The notes beneath the pieces were generated by a model, which saw only the letters and a program-made list of their open reading frames with translations, was not told the origin of the DNA and searched no databases. 64,000 nt of DNA from NCBI RefSeq assembly GCF_030581075.1, contig NZ_JAUQSW010000001.1, positions 434,001-498,000 on the forward strand, in the 5' to 3' direction. Made by a program: the position numbers and the translations under genes. This stretch comes from Hymenobacter cheonanensis (lineage in GTDB: Bacteria > Bacteroidota > Bacteroidia > Cytophagales > Hymenobacteraceae). Within the stretch, counting starts at the first letter, position 1. Each line of letters starts with the position of its first letter. This document shows positions 32,065 through 40,855 of the stretch, piece after piece.

Positions 32065-34473
32065 TTAGCGCACGCTGTCCTTGCTGCCCCGGTTCAACTG
32101 GTCCAACAAGTTATCCGCCGCTAGGGTGTCGATGGCCTCACCGCGGCGGCGCCGCGGGGTTTCCTCGGTGTAGCACACGTACTTACGGTTGATTTTGGTG
32201 GGCGGCTTGGGGAAGGGGCCATAGTCATACCCGAGCGCTTTATCCTTGTAAATGCTCTCCATGTAGCGGCCGAACACGGGCAGGGCCATGCGGCCACCTT
32301 CGCCCTGCTGCGAGCGGAAGAAGTGGATGCTGCGGTCTTCGCCGCCCACCCACACGCCGCTCACGAGGTCCTTGGTGAGACCCATGTACCAGCCGTCGGA
32401 GTAGTTGGAGGTAGTACCGGTTTTGCCGCCAATCTGGTTGTTTTTGCGCCACAAATCCTGGAAGTCCCAGAGGCCCTGCGAGGTGCCGCCGGGCTCTTCC
32501 ATACCGCCGCGCAGCATGTAGGTCATCAGCCAGGCCGTTTCGGGCGAGATGGCGCGCCGCTGCACGGGGTCGAACTGCTGAATGACGTTGCCGTTGCGGT
32601 CCTCGATGCGCGTGATGATGCGCGGCTCGGAGCGGAAGCCGTTGTTCATAAACGTGGAATAGGCGTCCACCATCTCGTACACGCTCACGTCGCCGCCCGA
32701 CCCTAGCCCGATGCTGGGCACCCCGAGCAACGGGCTGGTAATGCCTACTTTATGCGCGTAGTCGGCCACTTTGTTCCAGCCCACTTTCTCGGTGAGCTGG
32801 GCCGTGACGGAGTTTACCGAGCGGGCCATAGCGTAGCGCAGGGTCATGTTCATGCCCGTGTATTCGCGGGTCACGTTATCGGGCTGCCACTGCATGGGCT
32901 TGCCGTTTTCGACGTAGTTGATAGTCACTCGCTCATCCCGAATACGGTCGCAGGGCGAGTAGCCATTATCCAGGGCAGTTAAATAAACGAAGGGCTTAAA
33001 GGTAGAGCCCGCCTGGCGCTTGCCCTGCTTCACGTGGTCGTACTGAAAGAAGCGGTAATCCAGGCCGCCTACCCAGGCCTTAATAGAGCCCGTGAAGGGG
33101 TCCATCGTCATCATACCGGCCTGCAGAAAGCGCTTGTAGTAGGCCAGCGAATCGAGCGGCGACATGACGAGCGTAGTATCGCCATCGTCCTTTTTCCAGG
33201 TAAACACTTTCATCGGGCGCTTGGCGTGCAGCGCCGAATCGAGGCTAGCGGGGCGGCCTTTGTAGCGGGCGGCCAGGCTTTTGTAGCTCTGGGTGCGCTT
33301 CATCTGGGTTTCGATGAAGTCCGGAATTTCGTGGCCTTCCTCGTCTACCCAGGGGTTCTGGCCCTTGTTGCGCCAGAAATTATCGAACTGCTGCTGCAGC
33401 TGCTTCATGCGCTGGTGCACGGCCTGCTCGGCGTGGTCCTGCATACGCGAGTCGATGCTGGTGTAGATGCGCAGGCCATCGCGGTACATGTCGTAGCCGT
33501 GGGCCTCGCACCAACGGTTTACCGTTTGGCTGATGGCGCCGCGGAAGTACGTATCGGGCCCGTCGATGTGCTTCTCAATCTGATAGTTGAGCACAATGGG
33601 CTCGGCCTGCAAGGCCCGCACCTCGGCGGGCTTGAGGGCGCCGGCCTGGCCTAGCCGCTGCAGCACCACGTTGCGGCGGCGGCGCGAGGCGGCCGGGTGA
33701 AAGCGCGGGTTGAAGGCCGTGGGGTTATTCAGCACCCCGATGAGCGTGGCGGCCTGAATGGGCGTGAGGCTGTCGGGCGTGGTGCTGAAAAACGTTTTGG
33801 CCGCCACCTTAATGCCGAAGGCGTTGGAGCCGTACTCCACGGTGTTGAGGTACATCCGCAGAATTTCCTCCTTGGTGTAGCGGCGCTCCAGCTCCACGGC
33901 CGTTATCCACTCCTTGGTTTTGGCCACCAGCGTGCCCACGCCGGGAAGGTGGCTGAGGCCGCCCTGGTTTTCGCCGCGCCGGGTTTTATACAAGTTTTTG
34001 GCCAGCTGCTGGCTGATGGTGGAACCGCCGCGCTTATCGCCCCGCAGGCCATAGTACACCGACGACGCCAGCGAGGGCGCATCGATGCCCGAGTGCTTGT
34101 AGTAGCGCGCATCCTCGGTGGCAATCAGGGCCTTCACCAGCCAGGGCGAAATCTGGCTCAGCGGCACCGGCGAGCGGTTTTCGCGGAAATAGCGGCCAAT
34201 GAGTACCCCGTCGGAGGTGAATACCTGCGAAGCCTGCTCCACCTTAGGATTTTCCAATTCCTCCAGGCCCGGAGATTTGCCAAATAAGAACAGAAAATTG
34301 CTGCGCACCAGCAGCGGATACGCTAGAAAGAAGCCGACGCCGACAAAGAAGAGCGTCCAGGCCACGCGCACCAGGCGGCGGGTGCCCCGGCCGGGCCTTT
34401 TGTGCGGAGCGGCCCCCGCGGGGCGGGCGGGCGAGGAAGAGGGAGTGGCAGGTGGCGTTTTTTCGTCGGCCAT
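32065..34473 (-). CDS. mrcA: Penicillin-binding protein 1A (bifunctional transglycosylase/transpeptidase)
   Basis: 802 residues from ATG 34473. A basic, Pro-rich cytoplasmic tail and one transmembrane helix (WTLFFVGVGFFLAYPLLV). GT51 domain: 'LIATEDARYYKHSGID', 'RGGSTISQQLAKNLYKT' and 'RRYTKEEILRMYLNTV'. Transpeptidase domain: SxxK as 'GSTFKPF', SxN as 'ARSVNSVTA' and KTG as 'GGKTGTTSNYSDGW'. It polymerises and crosslinks peptidoglycan at the inner-membrane surface. Length is normal for class A PBPs. Confidence 0.95.
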   Translation of the reverse strand: MADEKTPPATPSSSPARPAGAAPHKRPGRGTRRLVRVAWTLFFVGVGFFLAYPLLVRSNFLFLFGKSPGLEELENPKVEQASQVFTSDGVLIGRYFRENRSPVPLSQISPWLVKALIATEDARYYKHSGIDAPSLASSVYYGLRGDKRGGSTISQQLAKNLYKTRRGENQGGLSHLPGVGTLVAKTKEWITAVELERRYTKEEILRMYLNTVEYGSNAFGIKVAAKTFFSTTPDSLTPIQAATLIGVLNNPTAFNPRFHPAASRRRRNVVLQRLGQAGALKPAEVRALQAEPIVLNYQIEKHIDGPDTYFRGAISQTVNRWCEAHGYDMYRDGLRIYTSIDSRMQDHAEQAVHQRMKQLQQQFDNFWRNKGQNPWVDEEGHEIPDFIETQMKRTQSYKSLAARYKGRPASLDSALHAKRPMKVFTWKKDDGDTTLVMSPLDSLAYYKRFLQAGMMTMDPFTGSIKAWVGGLDYRFFQYDHVKQGKRQAGSTFKPFVYLTALDNGYSPCDRIRDERVTINYVENGKPMQWQPDNVTREYTGMNMTLRYAMARSVNSVTAQLTEKVGWNKVADYAHKVGITSPLLGVPSIGLGSGGDVSVYEMVDAYSTFMNNGFRSEPRIITRIEDRNGNVIQQFDPVQRRAISPETAWLMTYMLRGGMEEPGGTSQGLWDFQDLWRKNNQIGGKTGTTSNYSDGWYMGLTKDLVSGVWVGGEDRSIHFFRSQQGEGGRMALPVFGRYMESIYKDKALGYDYGPFPKPPTKINRKYVCYTEETPRRRRGEAIDTLAADNLLDQLNRGSKDSVR

Positions 34474-34518
34474 GAACGGCAAATCAGGAGCGGGGAGCGG
34501 CAAAGATACCAGCCAGCC

Positions 34519-34962
34519 CTAACGCAACGCCGCCCCTAGCAGTGCCCGGCGCAGCCCGCGCCGCTCGCGGTAGCGCCGGTACGCGATTTCGGCCAGCGCG
34601 GCCAGGGTAAAGAACAGCCCCAGCCCCACGCTCCACTTGAGGTAGCGCAGCTGCCGGGCGGTGGGCGCATCGTAGGCGTGCAGGTAGAGGCTGAGGCCCC
34701 ACAGCTCATCGAGCAGCGTAAATACCCAGATGCGGGCCGCCGCCCGGCGCGGAATGCGGCCCAGCACCACTACCCAGCGAAACAGGTAAAGCACCAGCCC
34801 CGGCACGGCTGCCGGGGCCAGCACCGGCTGCGCCAGCAGCAGCGGCACCCCCAGCAACACAATGGTCAGGGTTTCTTTGAGCAGCTGCGCGGCGGCTAGC
34901 CCCCGGCCGAGCGCCGACAGGCGCTTGGGCCGGGGTATGGGATGGGCAGAAGGGCGGGGCAT
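34519..34962 (-). CDS. Small membrane protein, paralogue of 40269-40757
   Basis: 147 residues with about four hydrophobic segments. 'LLKETLTIVLLGVPLLLAQ' followed by 'VPGLVLYLFRW' (V53-Y59). The protein encoded at 40269-40757 has KDT in place of KET and VPGLVLY at the same 24-residue spacing, so the two are paralogues. No family recognised. It lies between PBP1A and another small membrane protein, same strand. Confidence 0.6.
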   Translation of the reverse strand: MPRPSAHPIPRPKRLSALGRGLAAAQLLKETLTIVLLGVPLLLAQPVLAPAAVPGLVLYLFRWVVVLGRIPRRAAARIWVFTLLDELWGLSLYLHAYDAPTARQLRYLKWSVGLGLFFTLAALAEIAYRRYRERRGLRRALLGAALR

Positions 34963-34995
34963 GGCCTAAGTGGTAAACCACTAGCAAGTTACGCG

Positions 34996-35385
34996 CTAGC
35001 GCCGCACTACCAAGCCCTGGGCCCGGCACAGCCAGGTAAGTATAATGATTAACAGACCTTTAAGCGAATCGAGCAGCAGGTTATCGGGGCGGCCAAACTG
35101 CATATAAATGCCCATACCGATACCTGCCCACCACCAGCCCAGCAGGTAGCATAGCCCCGCGTAGCCCGGCTTGCCCTGCCACACCCGCCCCAGCGCCAGC
35201 CCGGCCACCAGGCTCACGAAGAGCAGAAACCAGCCGGTGAGATAGCCCAGAAATGCCGTACTAGGCCCGTATTGCACGCCAAACTTAGCCAGCGTAAAGG
35301 CCGGGGCAAAAAAGGCGCCACCCGCCAGGGCCAGCTCTAGCACAACGGCAAAAATCAGGACAATCAGCAGCAGGGTTCGGGGCAT
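34996..35385 (-). CDS. Small four-helix membrane protein
   Basis: 129 residues and four predicted transmembrane segments ('LLLIVLIFAVVLELALAGGA', 'FLGYLTGWFLLFVSLVAGLAL', 'GLCYLLGWWWAGIGMGIYM', 'GLLIIILTWLCRA'). The first could alternatively be an uncleaved signal. Not recognised. It is part of a same-strand series of small membrane proteins. Confidence 0.6.
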   Translation of the reverse strand: MPRTLLLIVLIFAVVLELALAGGAFFAPAFTLAKFGVQYGPSTAFLGYLTGWFLLFVSLVAGLALGRVWQGKPGYAGLCYLLGWWWAGIGMGIYMQFGRPDNLLLDSLKGLLIIILTWLCRAQGLVVRR

Positions 35386-35517
35386 AGAAAAGCTGGCTAG
35401 CTAGCGGGTGGAAAAGCCCCGAAACTTACGGGTTATTCACCAAATCAAGGCTTTCGCTGTGGCAGCTTTACGCCGCACTACGCTTCCGCTTTTTACGTAT
35501 GCCAAAGCTGGCTTGCC

Positions 35518-36321
35518 TCAGCGCACCACGCGCAGCGGTGGCGTGGGCCACTGCCAGGCGCCGGCCGGCCCCGCCGGGGTGGGGCTAGCCACGGCCGGCA
35601 GCCCGCCGCGCAGGGCAATGGGGCTATCGGGCCGCTGCATGTGCTCCACGCGGGCGTACTCGTTGGCAATGGCCGCGCAAAAGCCCACCAGCCCGTAGCC
35701 GCCGGCCCGGAAGGTGCGCCGGTTGGTGGCGTATACCACCAGGGCCGTGCCGGCCATCAGGCCCCGGTAGGCCTGGCGCCAGAGCCACTTGCTCAGCCAG
35801 TTACGCCGGGGCGAGAGCTGCCGGATGGCCACGCAGTGAAAGGCCAGGTGCATCTCCTCATCGAGCAAAATGCGCCGGCAAATCTGCTGCAGCAGCCCCG
35901 AGTACGTGGCCCGAAACAGGGCGCGGTAGTAGATGGTGGCCACCACCTCGGCCGTGAGAATAACGCGCACCATGTGCACCAGCCCCAGCGGGCGCCCCAG
36001 GCTCCGAAAAATATCGTGCAGCCAGTGCGTTTGCAGGCGCGCAATGCCCTGGCGGTCCATAAACTGCCCTAGCATGGCGGCGTGGCCTTCTTCTTCCTGA
36101 ATGAACAGGCGCATGGCCGCCGCGTAGTCGGCATCGCCGAGCTGCTCGGCCAGGGCCGTGAGGTGGTCGCCGCCGGTGCCCTCGCCCCGCTGAAACGTTT
36201 GGATAGAGGTGCGCACGGCCCGCAGCTCGGCGGGGCCTAGCTGGTGCGGGTCGTCCCAGGCGAGGTCGGCAAAGCGGGCGTGGTTGGTTTGGAAGTAAGT
36301 TTTAATATCGTGGAAGGTCAT
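35518..36321 (-). CDS. Ferritin-like diiron protein
   Basis: 267 residues, mostly helical. Two metal-binding ExxH motifs, 'FIQEEEGHAAMLGQF' and 'ILLDEEMHLAFHCVA', lie ~75 residues apart, as in ferritin-like diiron carboxylate proteins. A hydrophobic helix near 'TAEVVATIYYRALF' carries a further Glu. The C terminus is Pro/Ala-rich. Such proteins can be oxidases, oxygenases or hydroxylases; the reaction is not determined. It precedes a B12/radical-SAM gene on the same strand, which may supply a substrate. Confidence 0.65.
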   Translation of the reverse strand: MTFHDIKTYFQTNHARFADLAWDDPHQLGPAELRAVRTSIQTFQRGEGTGGDHLTALAEQLGDADYAAAMRLFIQEEEGHAAMLGQFMDRQGIARLQTHWLHDIFRSLGRPLGLVHMVRVILTAEVVATIYYRALFRATYSGLLQQICRRILLDEEMHLAFHCVAIRQLSPRRNWLSKWLWRQAYRGLMAGTALVVYATNRRTFRAGGYGLVGFCAAIANEYARVEHMQRPDSPIALRGGLPAVASPTPAGPAGAWQWPTPPLRVVR

Positions 36322-36345
36322 GGCTATGAACAGCTTGAGTGATTA

Positions 36346-36687
36346 TTAAAAAGAAAGCAGCGTCCAGGTGATGCCCAGCAGCATTATTGCGAACTGAAGC
36401 ACCGTCAGGGTTGCCAGCCACAAGGCGCACCCCAGCCTGAGCCCTGGCGCCTGCGTTCTGGCTAAATCGACGAAGTGGTTGCCGCCTATTATTGCTCGTT
36501 GCCAAATGAGCGCGTAGGTCAGCCAAAAAATAATCCAGCCACCTATTCTCACGGAGCGGATATGCTCATACCACTCCAGGGAAAATTCAAAAAGCAGCCA
36601 CAAAAGGCTGGCGCAGGCCACCGCCCAGCAAATGCTGTGGCTCAGCCACTGCCCTGGCGTCGCGGGCTTGCTGAATGGGTTACGCAT
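36346..36687 (-). CDS. Small membrane protein, paralogue of 38281-38619
   Basis: 113 residues, three hydrophobic segments. Compared without gaps to the 112-residue protein at 38281-38619, W14, L15, W21, V23, A24, C25 and W30 coincide, and the final helix 'LWLATLTVLQFA' matches 'LWLGLLTLFQVA'. No known family. Located 24 bp upstream of the ferritin-like gene. Confidence 0.6.
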   Translation of the reverse strand: MRNPFSKPATPGQWLSHSICWAVACASLLWLLFEFSLEWYEHIRSVRIGGWIIFWLTYALIWQRAIIGGNHFVDLARTQAPGLRLGCALWLATLTVLQFAIMLLGITWTLLSF

Positions 36688-36753
36688 AAAAGTTTTCTAG
36701 CTCAGAAAAGCAGGTAAATAGGTTGGTGGACAGCGCCTAGATGGTGCGCGCGC

Positions 36754-36778
36754 GATGCTTCCTTCGTCAGCATGACAG
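36754..36778. repeat. Half copy of the palindromic repeat
   Basis: GATGCTTCCTTCGTCAGCAT then GACAG, identical in its core to the right arm at 17157-17253; the left arm is missing. It lies just past the end of the radical-SAM gene. Confidence 0.6.
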
Positions 36779-36793
36779 GTGAGAAGCGGGCGG

Positions 36794-38260
36794 TTATTGC
36801 AGCACCGGCAGCTTCAGCAGTAGCTCCGTATCGGGCGGGGCGCTGGCGGTGGGTGGTTCGGGCCCCGCCCCTAGCGTGGCTTGGGGGTCGGTGCCGCGCA
36901 CCTTGCTCAGGATGCCTTCGAGCAGGGGGCGCATGGCGTCGAGGTGGCGGAATTTTATCATGAAATTCCAGAGCGGCTCAAATTTTTTCCAGCCGCCGGC
37001 GTAGGCGAAGTGCTTGAGCTGGTGGCGCAGGGTGTCGTGCACGAGGCTGGCCCGGGTAATATTGGGCCAGGAGTAGAAGTCGCGGTAGGCCTGGTCGTAG
37101 CCGTTTTTGAGCTGGCGGGCGGTGAGGTGCGGACCGGGCTGGCACACCACCGTGCGAGTGTCATATTCATTCCAGCGGCGGTGTAGCAGGCGGCCCTGGG
37201 TCTCCATCTGCTTGAAAAGCGCCGTGCCCGGGTAGGGCGTGGCAATGTGGAAGGTGGCGGTGGTGATGCCCTGCTCCACAGCCCAATCCACGGTGCGCCG
37301 AAACACGTCGGGCCGGTCGTCGTCGAGCCCAAATACGAAGCTGCCGTTTATCATAATCCCTAGGTCGTGCAGGCGCCGGATGGCCGCCGCGTAGTCGCGC
37401 CCCAGGTTCTGGGGCTTGTTGCTCGACTTCAGGTTGACCGGGCTCAGCGTTTCAAATCCCACGAACAAGCTACGCAAGCCAGCCTGCGCGGCCTTCTCCA
37501 GCAAGCCGTTATCGCGCAGAATGCTATCGACCGTAGCCGCGCCCTGAAACAGCCGGCCCATGCCGCGCATCCCTTCAAAGAGCCCGGCCGCGAAGCGCAC
37601 ATTACCCAGCAAATGGTCGTCGAGGAAGTAGAGGTGGCGGCCGGGCAGGCGGTTTATCTCGGCCAGGGCATCGTCCACGGTTTGGGTGTAAAAAGACTTG
37701 CCGCCCTCAAAAAAGGCATCTTTGTAGCAGAAGTCGCAGTGGTGCGGGCAGCCGCGCGTCACCACTATCGAGTTGGGCACCAGGTAGCGCTCGCGCTTGA
37801 TGAGGTCGCGCCGGATGGGCGGCACGCCCACCAGCGTGCGGCCCGCCCCCGACACGTAGCGCGGCCGGGGCCGCCCAAACTGGAAGTCGTGCAGAAACGC
37901 CGGAAACGTTTCCTCGCCCGGCCCCAGAAAAATGCTATCGGCGTGCGGGGCGGCTTCCTCGGGCAGGCTTGTGACGTGCAGGCCGCCCAGGCACACGTAG
38001 GCGCCGCGGGCGCGGTAGTGGTCGGCCAGCGCGTAGGCGCGGTAGGCGTTGGTGATGTAGACCTGAATGATAACCAAGTGCGGGGCATCGTGCAGGTGCA
38101 GCTTTTCCACGTGCTCGTCCTGCATGTCCACCTCCCAGTCGGGCGGCAGGTAGGCGGCCAGCGTGGCCAGACCCAGCGGCGGAAACAGCGAGTACTTGAT
38201 GGGCCGCCAATACGGATTGGTGGCCTCGGTGAGGGCGGGCAGAATGAGTTTGACGCGCAT
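36794..38260 (-). CDS. B12-binding-domain radical SAM protein
   Basis: 488 residues from ATG 38260 (MRVKLILPALTEA). N-terminal Rossmann-like cobalamin-binding domain ('FPPLGLATLAAYLPPDWEVD', 'GLHVTSLPEEAAPHADSIFL', 'GPGEETFPAF'); the usual base-off DxHxxG is replaced by 'DEHVEK'. Radical SAM core: 'TRGCPHHCDFCYKD' (CxxxCxxC). A C-terminal helical extension ('QLKNGYDQAYRDFYSW') resembles DUF4070. Likely makes or methylates a small molecule or lipid precursor; the product is unknown. Flanked by two paralogous small membrane proteins and near a ferritin-like gene. Confidence 0.85.
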   Translation of the reverse strand: MRVKLILPALTEATNPYWRPIKYSLFPPLGLATLAAYLPPDWEVDMQDEHVEKLHLHDAPHLVIIQVYITNAYRAYALADHYRARGAYVCLGGLHVTSLPEEAAPHADSIFLGPGEETFPAFLHDFQFGRPRPRYVSGAGRTLVGVPPIRRDLIKRERYLVPNSIVVTRGCPHHCDFCYKDAFFEGGKSFYTQTVDDALAEINRLPGRHLYFLDDHLLGNVRFAAGLFEGMRGMGRLFQGAATVDSILRDNGLLEKAAQAGLRSLFVGFETLSPVNLKSSNKPQNLGRDYAAAIRRLHDLGIMINGSFVFGLDDDRPDVFRRTVDWAVEQGITTATFHIATPYPGTALFKQMETQGRLLHRRWNEYDTRTVVCQPGPHLTARQLKNGYDQAYRDFYSWPNITRASLVHDTLRHQLKHFAYAGGWKKFEPLWNFMIKFRHLDAMRPLLEGILSKVRGTDPQATLGAGPEPPTASAPPDTELLLKLPVLQ

Positions 38261-38280
38261 GACAAAGTTTTTGTTTTCAG

Positions 38281-38619
38281 CTACTTGAAATACCAAATCA
38301 ACCATATCAAATAGGTGCTGCACGCTACTTGAAATAGCGTTAGCAACCCAAGCCAGAGATAGCCTACCGGCTTCAGGTCTGACCGGCTAAAGCTGTGTCG
38401 TCCAACCAGTGCCCACCCATTGGCCACAGCATATTTCCAGAGAAGAAAATGTGTGGTTAAGAAGCTTAGGAGGTAGAGAAATAAGCTTTGGTCTGTCTCG
38501 TGCAAATAGGGAAAGCCGAACCAACAGCCCCACCAGATGCCCAGGCACGCTACTAGCCATCCCAGGCTGCTTGCCAACCATTCACTAAGCGTTTGCGGGC
38601 AAAAAATTGCTTTAATCAT
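38281..38619 (-). CDS. Small membrane protein, paralogue of 36346-36687
   Basis: 112 residues with three hydrophobic segments ('LGWLVACLGIWWGCWF', 'LFLYLLSFLTTHFLLW', 'YLWLGLLTLFQVACSTYLIW'). Its ATG overlaps the stop of the DUF4173 gene (ATGA at 38616-38619), so it is probably translated by coupling. Lower GC than adjacent genes. Unrecognised family. Confidence 0.6.
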   Translation of the reverse strand: MIKAIFCPQTLSEWLASSLGWLVACLGIWWGCWFGFPYLHETDQSLFLYLLSFLTTHFLLWKYAVANGWALVGRHSFSRSDLKPVGYLWLGLLTLFQVACSTYLIWLIWYFK

Positions 38620-40223
38620 GGTCTTAGCTGTTGGTAGGCCTGCTCGGACGCGCCGGTGCGGCTTTGCCAGTCGCGCTGCGGGTACTCGGCCCGGAAGGCG
38701 GCTAGCCGGGCGCGCAGCTTGCGGTGCGCCACCTCGCGCGGAATGAGGTGGAAGTAGCCATCGTCGCCTTCTTCTACCAGTTCTTTCGCCTTATCAAGCA
38801 AGCCTTCGCGCTCGGCCAGCACGGGCAGCACGCGGGGCGGCATGGTGAGCAGAAAGCCGATGTTGAGGCGCTCGAAGCGCGGCTGCAGGTTGTAGCGCGC
38901 AATCCAGATTTCCCAGTTGCCGGCCGCTAGGCTCAGCAGCAGCGCGTAGGCCGCCCACGAGTTGAGCCGCACCAAGCTGAAAGCCGAGCGCCGCTGCCAG
39001 ATTTTGAGCAGCACTGTGCCCAGCCCAAACAGCGTGAGCAGCAAAAACCCATACACCCCGATACGCTTGTAAGCCAACTCGGTAGCCTCGATGTAGTAGT
39101 AGTTGCGCAGCCCCACACTCACGGCCAGCACCGCGTTTTGCACCACCCACAGCGTGGCGCCCCAGCGCAGCAGCGGCAGGCCGGGCTTATAAAAATTGAG
39201 GTTGCGCCGGAAAAACCACAGCATGATGCCCGCCGCCAGCAGGATGCTGAAAATCAGCACGTAAGTGCCCTCGTGCACAAACTGCGTGAGGTCGAAACCC
39301 GGCGCGGCCCGAAAGCCAAACCACAGCCAGCGCACATCTACAATATTCACTACCAGCAGCAGGGCGTTGAGCAGGCCGAAGCTTACCACGGCCGCCAGCC
39401 ACTCCTTGCGCAGGGCGAGCGCGCCCCGGTCGGAGTGCGAAAAATTGGGCCGCCGCACCGCAAACGAGGCTACGCCATCGCGCTGCCGCCGCACAAACTC
39501 GCCAAAGCGCGACTCGTGGTCGAGGAAATAATGCACCGGCACCACCACCAGCGCGCCCACCGCCCCCACCCCGCACAGCACCAGAAACAGCAGGTGCGGC
39601 ACCGAAATGGCCTCTACCAGCCGCGCCAGCCAGGTGCCCAGCACCTCCCACAGCTGCGTGCTCAGGGCCGCGTAGCGCGAATTGGCGTAGGTAAACAGGG
39701 CCTGAAACACCACCAGTGCCAGTAGCGGCAGGCCCAGCAGCCGCCCGTAGTACCAGCCCCGGCGCAGCCGCCCACCCAGGCCCCGCGGCACGCGCAGGCT
39801 ACTCAGCACCAGCGCCATACTGGGCAGCACGCCCGCCACGGCCGTGCCTACCGCCGCGCCCACCAGCCGCAGCTGCGGTTGGTTTACCAGCCCCACCAGC
39901 AGCAGGCCCGAGGCCAGCGCCGCCAATTCGGCCGCGCCCGAGCCGTACCAGGCCACTAGCCCCCCGCTGACCAGGCAGCCCACCACGGCCACCCAAAAAG
40001 CCGCCGTGCGCCGCACCGGCGCGTAGCGAGGCAGCAGCAGCAAGTGCGCCCCTACCAGAAACACCATGTAAATCAGCCCGTTCAGCCCCACCAGTTCGTG
40101 CCAGAACAGGTAGTCGCTCAGCCCGGTAGCTACCAGCAGCAGGCTGGCCACTCGGCCCGAAATGCGCGCGGCAGGCGCGGCCTCCAGCGGAGTGCTGGCC
40201 GACCAAAAAGCAGTTAAATTCAT
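38616..40223 (-). CDS. DUF4173/DUF4153-type polytopic membrane protein
   Basis: 535 residues with about ten or more transmembrane segments. The DUF4173-like core is 'FVHEGTYVLIFSILLAAGIM' followed by 'LRNYYYIEATELAYKRIGVY'. C-terminal ~60 residues are a soluble charged region. Function of the family is unknown. Immediately upstream (40228-40251) is a near-palindrome AAAGAACTTTG-N4-GCAAAGTAT shared with two other sites in this region, beginning 5 nt before the ATG, so the gene is a candidate target of the winged-helix regulator at 41349-41645. Confidence 0.75.
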   Translation of the reverse strand: MNLTAFWSASTPLEAAPAARISGRVASLLLVATGLSDYLFWHELVGLNGLIYMVFLVGAHLLLLPRYAPVRRTAAFWVAVVGCLVSGGLVAWYGSGAAELAALASGLLLVGLVNQPQLRLVGAAVGTAVAGVLPSMALVLSSLRVPRGLGGRLRRGWYYGRLLGLPLLALVVFQALFTYANSRYAALSTQLWEVLGTWLARLVEAISVPHLLFLVLCGVGAVGALVVVPVHYFLDHESRFGEFVRRQRDGVASFAVRRPNFSHSDRGALALRKEWLAAVVSFGLLNALLLVVNIVDVRWLWFGFRAAPGFDLTQFVHEGTYVLIFSILLAAGIMLWFFRRNLNFYKPGLPLLRWGATLWVVQNAVLAVSVGLRNYYYIEATELAYKRIGVYGFLLLTLFGLGTVLLKIWQRRSAFSLVRLNSWAAYALLLSLAAGNWEIWIARYNLQPRFERLNIGFLLTMPPRVLPVLAEREGLLDKAKELVEEGDDGYFHLIPREVAHRKLRARLAAFRAEYPQRDWQSRTGASEQAYQQLRP

Positions 40224-40227
40224 CTTG

Positions 40228-40251
40228 AAAGAACTTTGTTATGCAAAGTAT
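40228..40251. promoter_or_regulatory. Operator candidate, site 1 (ACTTTG-N5-CAAAGT)
   Basis: Core ACTTTGTTATGCAAAGT at 40233-40249, just before the DUF4173 start at 40223. Same core as sites at 41268-41291 and 42321-42344; AAAGAACTTTG and GCAAAGTAT flanks are identical to site 2. Confidence 0.6.
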
Positions 40252-40268
40252 TGGGGCAAAAAAAGGGA

Positions 40269-40757
40269 TTATTCAACCGGCTGCTCATCGGTGAGGCCAG
40301 CGGGGTACGCTTCCTCTTCGGTAGCGCCGGTGAGGGCTACCAGCAGCTGTACTGCGCTCAAAAACGCCCCTAGCCCGTAGAACACCACCAAAACCGCGTC
40401 GTACTCAAAGGGCTCGCTGCTAGCTCTATCGCTCTGGAACGCGTAGGCCCAAAACAACTCGTGCCCCAGGCTCAGCGCCGCCTGCCAGCCAATGGCCCCG
40501 CGCCCGGCCCGGCCCCGCACCTGCCGCCAGCGCAGCCCATACAGCACCAGCCCCGGCACCCCAAACCCGCAAACGATGCCGAACAGCAGCGCGCCATTGC
40601 TGAGCAGCAGCAGAATATTGGCCGTGTCCTTGAGCTGCATCAGGGTGGCTACCACCCGGCTGGCGCTAACGGGGGTAGGCGCCAACACGGCGCGGTAGGC
40701 CGGCATCTGGCTAAGCTGAGGGGCTAGCGGCCGGGGCGCTTCGGGCAATGATTCCAT
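40269..40757 (-). CDS. Small membrane protein, paralogue of 34519-34962
   Basis: 162 residues. Soluble N-terminal 40, then hydrophobic segments ('ILLLLSNGALLFGIVCGF', 'VPGLVLYGLRW', 'AALSLGHELFWAYAF', 'AVLVVFYGLGAFLSAVQLLV'). KDT at 43-45 and VPGLVLY at 67-73 match the paralogue with no gap between them. Acidic C-terminal tail. Unknown function. Another membrane gene follows 98 bp upstream on the same strand. Confidence 0.65.
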   Translation of the reverse strand: MESLPEAPRPLAPQLSQMPAYRAVLAPTPVSASRVVATLMQLKDTANILLLLSNGALLFGIVCGFGVPGLVLYGLRWRQVRGRAGRGAIGWQAALSLGHELFWAYAFQSDRASSEPFEYDAVLVVFYGLGAFLSAVQLLVALTGATEEEAYPAGLTDEQPVE

Positions 40758-40855
40758 AAGTTTTTTTTGTTTTGTAAGGGTTTATTTTTTAAGTTCTTAA
40801 GGCATTCTAACCACACCTGGCTTACTAAGCTTGTTTCTTACATCGCAGCCGGGGC

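Noticed and set aside
37367..38314. 315-codon open frame opposite the radical-SAM gene
   Set aside because: Shadow frame produced by GC-rich third positions; the minus-strand gene has clear CxxxCxxC and B12 motifs.
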